This document shows, in pieces, positions 1-3,713 of a DNA stretch of 5,939 nt. Numbering within the stretch: position 1 is the stretch's first letter; each line of letters opens with the position of its first letter. The stretch comes from an uncultured Eggerthellaceae bacterium. GTDB lineage: Bacteria; Actinomycetota; Coriobacteriia; Coriobacteriales; Eggerthellaceae. The stretch is from positions 1 to 5,939 of the forward strand of contig CAJUSL010000075.1 of assembly GCA_910589135.1 (NCBI GenBank), written 5' to 3'. The translations under genes were made by a program, and so were the position numbers. The notes below the pieces were generated by a model. The model was not told the DNA's origin. It searched no databases and saw only the letters and a list, made by a program, of their open reading frames with translations.

Positions 1-311
1 ACGCGCCGGTGCTCACCCGCGCCGACATCGGCATCGCCATGGGCGCCATGGGGTCCGATGCCGCCATCGAGGCCGCCGACGTGGTTCTCATGGACGACCA
101 TCCCACCCGCGTGGCCCAGGCCATCCGCCTCGCCAAGCGCACCATGCGCATCGTGCGCCAAAACATCGTGTTCGCCCTGGGCGTGAAGTTCGCCGTGCTC
201 GCGCTTGCCGCCTTCGGCATCGCGAACATGTGGATGGCCGTGTTCGCCGACGTGGGCGTCGCCGTGCTCGCCATCCTGAACGCCATGCGCGCCATGCACG
301 TCAAGCACTAG
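1..311 (+). CDS. Heavy-metal P1B-type ATPase, C-terminal fragment (Zn/Cd/Pb type)
   Basis: This is the last ~100 residues of a cation-transporting P-type ATPase that pumps metal ions across the cytoplasmic membrane using ATP. The frame is open at the left edge, so the metal-binding, actuator and phosphorylation domains are missing. Visible are the end of the P domain (IGIAMGAMGSDAAIEAADVV, the hinge typical of P1B pumps, followed by LMDD) and the last two membrane helices. Helix 7 contains FALGVK (Lys codon at 186-188) and helix 8 contains FADVGVAVLAILNAMR (Asp codon at 249-251). In the ZntA/CadA subgroup (P1B-2) a Lys in helix 7 and an Asp in helix 8 bind the metal, so export of Zn, Cd or Pb is the likely role. 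The exact metal is inference. The protein ends in a short His/Lys tail (MHVKH). The GTG at 9 is internal and is not a start. Confidence 0.9.
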   Translation, partial: APVLTRADIGIAMGAMGSDAAIEAADVVLMDDHPTRVAQAIRLAKRTMRIVRQNIVFALGVKFAVLALAAFGIANMWMAVFADVGVAVLAILNAMRAMHVKH

Positions 312-560
312 CTAGCATGACGGGAGGCGTTCGCTCTCGGCACATCGGGGGCGACGCACGTTTGTTGCGCGATGCCAAGAATCCGGGCCCAGGAAAAGGC
401 CGTCCAATCAGTCCGTTGGCGTTCTCGCTGACGCCCTTTCGTCAAGACGGATGCGGACCATGGAGGCAGGCCTCGAGCCCGCCGGCCGTCTTCGCGTCAT
501 GGACGGCGACCCTGCGTGCCTTCGAGCGTCTTGCCAGCCGTTGCCCCCGCGCCTCTCAAT

Positions 561-590
561 GCAACCTTTCAGCAACCTTAGATAAACAAA
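561..590 (+). promoter_or_regulatory. Candidate promoter/operator with tandem GCAACCTT repeats
   Basis: GCAACCTT occurs twice (561-568 and 572-579), 11 bases apart, so both copies face the same side of the helix. It abuts the AT-rich TAGATAAAC, which could serve as a -10 region. No good -35 box is seen at 17 bases, which would fit an activator-dependent promoter. A start near 590 would give a 5' leader of about 70 nt for the gene at 664. This is inferred from position and pattern only. Confidence 0.3.
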
Positions 591-650
591 GCGCACCAGC
601 GCAAAGCCGCTCTCGTCGCGGGCTCTATCCTTGGGGAAGATCGACCGAAC

Positions 651-657
651 AAGGAGG
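651..657 (+). promoter_or_regulatory. Shine-Dalgarno site fixing the start at 664
   Basis: AAGGAGG lies six bases upstream of the ATG at 664. The same frame also has an upstream ATG at 631, but that one has no comparable site and would place this AAGGAGG inside the coding region. The start at 664 is therefore chosen. Confidence 0.9.
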
Positions 658-663
658 CTCACC

Positions 664-1539
664 ATGAGAAAGTCCGAGATCCGCGAGCTGGCAGAGCATA
701 TCTACGAGGGACAAGAGCTCGATCCCTCCGAGCTCAAAGCGCAGACGCCGCCCGTCGTCACCATCTACCTTCCCGTCCAGCACGCCGAGCGCGAAGGCCG
801 CCGCGGCGAATGGGAGCGCATAGAGTTCAAGAACCTGTCCAACAAGGCCATCAAAGACCTCGAAAAGAACTGGGGCAAGGACAAGGCCAAGGGCATCGTC
901 GAGAAGCTGAGGTATATCCAAGAGCATGAGGACATGCCCCTCTGGCTCGAGGCGAAGGCCGGGCTCGCCTTCCTGGTGAACAACGACGACTGCTTCGTCT
1001 ACAACATGGACGAAACGCCCGAATCGAAGGTGGTCGTCGGCGACAAGTACGACATGGCGGCGCTCCTGTCCGAAGACGAACGCGACCAGGCCGCCCATTA
1101 CAAGCTGCTGCTGCTCAGCGCCGACTTCTTCGCGCTGCTGGAAGGCGACGAGGCCAGCGTGCGCTACGTCAAGTTCCCCGACGACGTGAAGCACTACCTG
1201 ACGGAGACCTACCCCGAATACGACGGCTGGAAGGTGCCGCTTGACTACTTCAGCCTGGAGGACCATATGTCGCCGTTCCACGACCACAAGTCGCGCCACG
1301 ACGTCACCAAGGAGGAGACGAAGAAGTTCTTCCGCTACGTAGACAAGGCGCTGAACGACAAGCTGCTGCTGCACAACACCGAGCCGGTGATCCTGGTCAC
1401 GCTGCCCGAGCACGTGCACGAGTTCCGCGAGCTTTGCACGTTCGACCACCTGAATCCCGCGGTCATCGAGAAAGACCCCGGCGCGCTCACCGGCCGCCAG
1501 CTGCGCGACGACGCGCTGAAGATTCTCGGAAAGGAATAG
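664..1539 (+). CDS. baeRF-like protein (bacterial archaeo-eukaryotic release factor group)
   Basis: A complete, soluble, acidic protein of 291 residues with no signal peptide or membrane segment. Its pattern resembles the bacterial homologs of archaeo-eukaryotic peptide release factor (baeRF): PPVVTIYLPVQ (residues 29-39), a charged helical stretch with Trp50, GLAFLVNNDDCFVYNM (100-115), KVVVGDKYDMAALL (122-135), YKLLLLSADFFALLEGD (146-162), then VTKEETKKFFRYVDKAL (214-230) and PVILVTLPEHVHEFREL (241-257). Known members are thought to act on ribosomes, perhaps in stress, rescue or hibernation; few have been tested. I do not see a GGQ motif, so peptidyl-tRNA hydrolysis by the usual route is unlikely. 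It is preceded by an AAGGAGG site and its own intergenic region, so it is probably monocistronic. It converges with tcdA, with 21 bases between the two stops. The family call is from memory of conserved patterns; the subfamily is not assigned. Confidence 0.75.
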   Translation: MRKSEIRELAEHIYEGQELDPSELKAQTPPVVTIYLPVQHAEREGRRGEWERIEFKNLSNKAIKDLEKNWGKDKAKGIVEKLRYIQEHEDMPLWLEAKAGLAFLVNNDDCFVYNMDETPESKVVVGDKYDMAALLSEDERDQAAHYKLLLLSADFFALLEGDEASVRYVKFPDDVKHYLTETYPEYDGWKVPLDYFSLEDHMSPFHDHKSRHDVTKEETKKFFRYVDKALNDKLLLHNTEPVILVTLPEHVHEFRELCTFDHLNPAVIEKDPGALTGRQLRDDALKILGKE

Positions 1540-1555
1540 CGGAAACCGAGGGCAA

Positions 1556-1580
1556 GGGAGCTATAAATCCAGCAGCTCCC
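1556..1580. terminator. Hairpin between convergent genes, possible weak terminator
   Basis: GGGAGCT (1556-1562) and AGCTCCC (1574-1580) form a perfect 7-bp stem with an 11-base loop. It overlaps the stop codon and last codons of tcdA and sits just after the baeRF-like gene. Neither side has a proper T tract, so termination would be weak or factor-assisted. Confidence 0.3.
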
Positions 1581-2298
1581 GGATGACATACCCGGCGATC
1601 ATCAGACCCATGGTCGGCGGGAAGAAGGACAAGGTGCCGAGCTCGGTCTTCTCATGCCGCTCGGCGCCTTCCTTTGCGGCCACCTTCATCGGCGCCTCGG
1701 GCGAGTACAGCACGGTGACGCCCTCGATGCCCCGGTCGCGCGCAATCTTGCGCATCTCGCGGCACAGCGGGCAAATGCTCGTGTCCGCCAAATCGGCGAA
1801 TCGAAGCATCGTCGGGTCGGTCTTGTTCGCGCCGCCCATGGCCGAGACGATTCTGATACCGTTGCGCGCGGCATACTGCATGAGCTCGGCTTTCACCGAC
1901 AGCGTGTCGAACGCGTCCACGATGAAGTCGGGCTTGGGGAAGGAACCGAGCAGCTCGTCGATATTGCCGGCATTCACGAACTCCCGCAGCGCGTCTACCT
2001 GCACGTCGGGGTTGATATCGCGCGCCATGGCCCGCATCACTTCGGCCTTGGGGCGCCCCATGGTGCTGAGGAACGCAACGGCCTGGCGGTTCAGGTTGCT
2101 TGGCTCCACGTCGTCCTTGTCGACGAACAGAAAACCGCCGACGCCGCCGCGCACCAGCGATTCCGCGCATGCAGACCCCACGCCTCCCAGCCCGAACACC
2201 GCCACGCGCGACCGCGCAAGCCTGGCAAGGCCGTCGGCGCCTATCATCCTCGCCGTGCGGCTGTTCCGCTCGTCATAGCTGCAACCCATTTCGCTCAT
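1561..2298 (-). CDS. tcdA: tRNA threonylcarbamoyladenosine dehydratase
   Basis: An E1-like (ThiF/MoeB fold) ATP-dependent enzyme of 245 residues. It cyclises the t6A37 base of ANN-decoding tRNAs to ct6A by adenylating the carboxylate and removing water. Visible features are RNSRTARMIG at 11-20 (the RxxRTxxLxG-type start of this family), the nucleotide-binding GLGGVGS (36-42), D60 with D62/D63, NLNRQ (68-72), K84, the DAFDT loop (128-132) with K136, and the TcdA-type segment DPTMLRFADLADTSICPL. The C-terminus has LGTLSFFPPTMGLMIAGYVI, as in TcdA. The length fits the family, and the two zinc CxxC pairs of MoeB/ThiF are absent, although one CPLC (176-179) is present. The start is uncertain: GAGGG (2300-2304) is one base from ATG 2298 but ten from the in-frame ATG at 2289, which would give 242 residues. 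It lies downstream of the rplL terminator and probably has its own promoter. Confidence 0.93.
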   Translation of the reverse strand: MSEMGCSYDERNSRTARMIGADGLARLARSRVAVFGLGGVGSACAESLVRGGVGGFLFVDKDDVEPSNLNRQAVAFLSTMGRPKAEVMRAMARDINPDVQVDALREFVNAGNIDELLGSFPKPDFIVDAFDTLSVKAELMQYAARNGIRIVSAMGGANKTDPTMLRFADLADTSICPLCREMRKIARDRGIEGVTVLYSPEAPMKVAAKEGAERHEKTELGTLSFFPPTMGLMIAGYVIRELLDL

Positions 2299-2304
2299 GC
2301 CCTC

Positions 2305-2310
2305 ATTGTA
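2305..2310 (-). promoter_or_regulatory. Candidate -10 box of tcdA
   Basis: TACAAT on the minus strand (5 of 6 match to TATAAT) lies right before the tcdA start. Transcription would begin near 2298-2299, that is, at or next to the first ATG, giving a leaderless or nearly leaderless mRNA. No strong -35 box is seen at 16-18 bases. The nearest sequence is a weak CTGGTG. Confidence 0.35.
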
Positions 2311-2357
2311 CCGCCACGATGCAAGCGCACCAGCGAACGCCCCCTGACCCGCAGCGT

Positions 2358-2388
2358 AAAAAAAAGGGGCGACCCGCAGGCCGCCCCT
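2358..2388 (-). terminator. Intrinsic terminator of the rplJ-rplL operon
   Basis: On the minus strand AGGGGCG pairs perfectly with CGCCCCT (2382-2388 with 2365-2371), with a 10-base loop, and is followed by eight T (2365-2358). It starts 22 bases after the rplL stop codon, so the operon ends here, before tcdA. Confidence 0.95.
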
Positions 2389-2410
2389 CGAATGCGCTGT
2401 GAAAGCAATG

Positions 2411-2794
2411 CTACTTGACGGTGACAGCAGCGCCGGCTTCCTCGAGCTTGGCCTTGATCTCGTCGGCCTTCTCCTGGTTGACGCCCTCGGCGACGGGAGT
2501 CGGCACGCCCTCGACGGCCTCCTTGGCCTCCTTCAGGCCCAGGCCGGTGATCTCGCGGACCACCTTGATGACGGCGATCTTGTTGTCGCCGAAGCCCTCG
2601 AGCACGACGTCGAAGTCGGTCTTGTCGGCAGCGCCGGCAGCAGCGTCGCCGCCAGCAGCAGGAGCAGCAGCAACGGCCACAGGAGCAGCGGCGCTCACGC
2701 CGAAGACGTCCTCGAGCTCCTTCACGAGCTCGGAGAGCTCGAGCGCGGGCATTTCCTTAAGTGCCTCAATGATTTCATCCTTGGTCACAGCCAT
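2411..2794 (-). CDS. rplL: 50S ribosomal protein L7/L12
   Basis: A ribosomal stalk protein of 127 residues. It binds L10 as dimers and recruits and stimulates translational GTPases (EF-Tu, EF-G, IF2). The N-terminal dimerisation domain (about 1-33) is followed by an Ala/Gly/Pro hinge (34-57) and the compact C-terminal domain starting at DKTDFDVVL (57-65), with IAVIKVVREITGLGLKEAKE (73-92) carrying the factor-binding surface. The ATG at 2794 is chosen because GAAAGG (2803-2808) lies eight bases upstream and MAVTKDEIIEAL matches the usual N-terminus. The frame continues upstream to a TTG at 2842, but that would add an untypical stretch. It lies 62 bases after rplJ in the same transcript and just before a strong terminator. 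Confidence 0.98.
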   Translation of the reverse strand: MAVTKDEIIEALKEMPALELSELVKELEDVFGVSAAAPVAVAAAPAAGGDAAAGAADKTDFDVVLEGFGDNKIAVIKVVREITGLGLKEAKEAVEGVPTPVAEGVNQEKADEIKAKLEEAGAAVTVK

Positions 2795-2811
2795 GGTACA
2801 TACCTTTCTGT

Positions 2812-2830
2812 CATGCGGCCGCATGGCCGC
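2812..2830 (-). repeat. Palindrome and hairpin between rplJ and rplL
   Basis: CATGCGGCCGCATG (2812-2825) is a perfect 14-bp palindrome. In RNA an overlapping hairpin is more likely: GCGGCC (2830-2825) pairs with GGCCGC (2820-2815) around a 4-base loop, giving a very GC-rich 6-bp stem about 20 nt before the rplL start. No T tract follows, so it is not a terminator. It could be an mRNA-stability or processing element. Confidence 0.6.
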
Positions 2831-2856
2831 CTTTGGTTTCAAACGAACTCAGGCCG

Positions 2857-3378
2857 CTACGCGGCTTCCTTCTGGCTCTCGATTGCGCCGAGCACGCGCG
2901 CGAACGCCTCCATCGGGCCATTGAGAACGCGCACGGTCTTGACCAGCGGGTTCGAAATGGTGCCGAGCAGCTTCGCGATGAGCTCTTCGCGGGAAGGCAG
3001 CGATGCAACAGCCTGCACCTGGGCGACGTCGAGAAATGCGCCGTCCATCATGCCGCCCTTGATCTCAAGGCTCTCGTTCTCCTTCGCGAAGTCGCGCAGC
3101 ACCTTGGCAGATGCCACCGGGTCCTCGCCGGTGAAGACGAACGCAGAGGGGCCCGCCAGCACCGCGTCCATGTCGGGGCTGTCGGTCTCCTTGAGAGCGA
3201 GATGCATGATGGTGTTCTTGTAGACCTTCATGGAAGCGTCGGCCTCGCGAATCGCGCGACGGAGCTCCTGAATCTGCTTCACCGTCAGGCCGCGGTAGTC
3301 CACGACCCACATCGCGCCGGCGTTCTCGATGTCCGACTTGATGTTTGCAAGCATCTCCACGTTTTCAGCATTGGGCAT
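2857..3378 (-). CDS. rplJ: 50S ribosomal protein L10
   Basis: A base protein of the ribosomal stalk, 173 residues. It binds 23S rRNA near L11 and carries the L7/L12 dimers on its C-terminal helix. Family marks are VVDYRGLTVKQIQELR (25-40), KVYKNTIMHLAL (51-62), LAGPSAFVFTGEDP (74-87), IKGGMMDG (107-114) and LPSREELIAKLLG (127-139). The tail (about 155-173) is the amphipathic helix that binds L7/L12. The length is typical. The start has a strong AAGGAGG (3386-3392) seven bases upstream. It is the first gene of a two-gene operon with rplL. Its long structured leader, described separately, points to feedback control by the L10-L12 complex. Confidence 0.98.
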   Translation of the reverse strand: MPNAENVEMLANIKSDIENAGAMWVVDYRGLTVKQIQELRRAIREADASMKVYKNTIMHLALKETDSPDMDAVLAGPSAFVFTGEDPVASAKVLRDFAKENESLEIKGGMMDGAFLDVAQVQAVASLPSREELIAKLLGTISNPLVKTVRVLNGPMEAFARVLGAIESQKEAA

Positions 3379-3387
3379 TGGTACACC

Positions 3388-3443
3388 TCCTTTTCAAGCG
3401 TCGGGTTCCGCCACTTGGGCTTGAGGCCGCTGCTTGAAAAGGA
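3388..3443 (-). promoter_or_regulatory. Inverted repeat masking the rplJ Shine-Dalgarno site
   Basis: In the transcript UCCUUUUCAAGC (3443-3432) is an exact complement of GCUUGAAAAGGA (3399-3388), with a 32-base loop, and one more G-U pair can extend it (3387 with 3444). The second arm contains five of the seven bases of AAGGAGG, the rplJ ribosome binding site, which would be masked. The first arm is also the U-rich tail of the attenuator hairpin. The pairing is seen directly; its use as a translation switch is inferred. Confidence 0.7.
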
Positions 3444-3477
3444 ACGACCCCCACCGCGCACAAGACGGCAGGGGTCG
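3436..3477 (-). terminator. Attenuator (intrinsic terminator) in the rplJ leader
   Basis: CGACCCC (3477-3471) pairs with GGGGTCG (3451-3445). Two G-U wobbles and three further pairs continue the stem to 12 bp around a 9-base loop, and TTCCTTTTC follows. It sits upstream of rplJ, between the L10 aptamer and the ribosome binding site, so it would stop transcription before the operon. Confidence 0.8.
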
Positions 3478-3497
3478 ACGTATTCAAATAGCCAACC

Positions 3498-3550
3498 ACC
3501 TCGGCGGGCCGCAGCTTCCTGCGATTAAACCTTGCGGTGCCTGCTGTCTT
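3498..3550 (-). ncRNA. L10 leader (autoregulatory aptamer of rplJ-rplL)
   Basis: The leader transcript has AAGACAGCAGG (3550-3540) and CCGAGGT (3504-3498), the two conserved flanks of the ribosomal protein L10 leader. Between them are UUUAAU and a 5-bp hairpin CGCAG-GAAG-CUGCG (3523-3510). The L10-L12 complex binds such leaders and lowers expression of rplJL; in Bacillus subtilis this works by transcription attenuation. Position (on the same strand, ~120-170 nt before rplJ and just after a promoter) and the attenuator downstream agree. The family is recognised from memory of the motif, not by a covariance search. Confidence 0.85.
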
Positions 3551-3578
3551 AAGCGGAACGAATTGCTAAAGCCTGTCT

Positions 3579-3607
3579 ATTCTATCCCACCTCGCAACGC
3601 GCTGCAA
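3579..3607 (-). promoter_or_regulatory. Promoter of the rplJ-rplL operon
   Basis: On the minus strand TTGCAG (3607-3602) is followed after exactly 17 bases by TAGAAT (3584-3579), a housekeeping-type promoter. Transcription would start near 3572, about 20 bases before the L10 leader motif, giving a leader of roughly 190 nt. Confidence 0.75.
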
Positions 3608-3609
3608 GG

Positions 3610-3629
3610 AAAACCCCCGAAGCGCGGGT
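3610..3629 (-). terminator. Candidate terminator after the surface-protein gene
   Basis: On the minus strand ACCC (3629-3626) or the alternative CCCG (3628-3625) can pair with the following G-rich run (3619-3613), and TTTT comes next. The stem is only 4-5 bp. It lies 85-104 bases after the stop at 3714 and touches the rplJ -35 box. Confidence 0.35.
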
Positions 3630-3713
3630 CGGCAAAGCCAGGAGCTTCCAAAGGCATGCGACGTTTGCGCGCATTTGGTGCCACATGAAGCCACTGGTGG
3701 GCCGCCAAGGCCG

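Larger units (their letters stand above)
312..663 (+). other. Intergenic region without a convincing gene
   Basis: No convincing gene lies between the ATPase stop and the next start. Open frames crossing it on both strands are low-complexity Arg/Ser/Pro-rich translations with no ribosome binding site. The segment 399-450 contains several small overlapping inverted repeats, such as GGCGT (418-422) with ACGCC (431-435), followed by a poor T tract. It could be a weak terminator for the ATPase gene. The AT-richer patch at about 558-592 is the likeliest promoter region for the downstream gene. Confidence 0.6.

Noticed and set aside
418..435. GGCGT/ACGCC hairpin as terminator of the ATPase gene
   Set aside because: The stem is only 5 bp with an 8-base loop and no run of T follows. 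Competing small repeats nearby make the fold uncertain.
408..665. Minus-strand open frame of 85 codons in the gap before the baeRF-like gene
   Set aside because: Arg-rich translation without a domain or ribosome binding site; it overlaps the likely promoter and leader of the plus-strand gene.
625..1449. Minus-strand open frame of 274 codons opposite the baeRF-like gene
   Set aside because: A shadow caused by GC-rich codon use: Val/Leu/Glu-rich with no recognisable pattern, while the plus strand has a strong ribosome binding site and a family-like protein.
2399..3223. Plus-strand open frame of 274 codons opposite rplL and part of rplJ
   Set aside because: It lies antisense to two certain ribosomal protein genes, has no ribosome binding site and its translation is low in complexity.
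3445..3477. Attenuator hairpin read as a bidirectional terminator for plus-strand transcription
   Set aside because: No plus-strand gene reads into it, the downstream plus-strand sequence lacks a T tract, and the two G-U wobbles become C-A mismatches on that strand.
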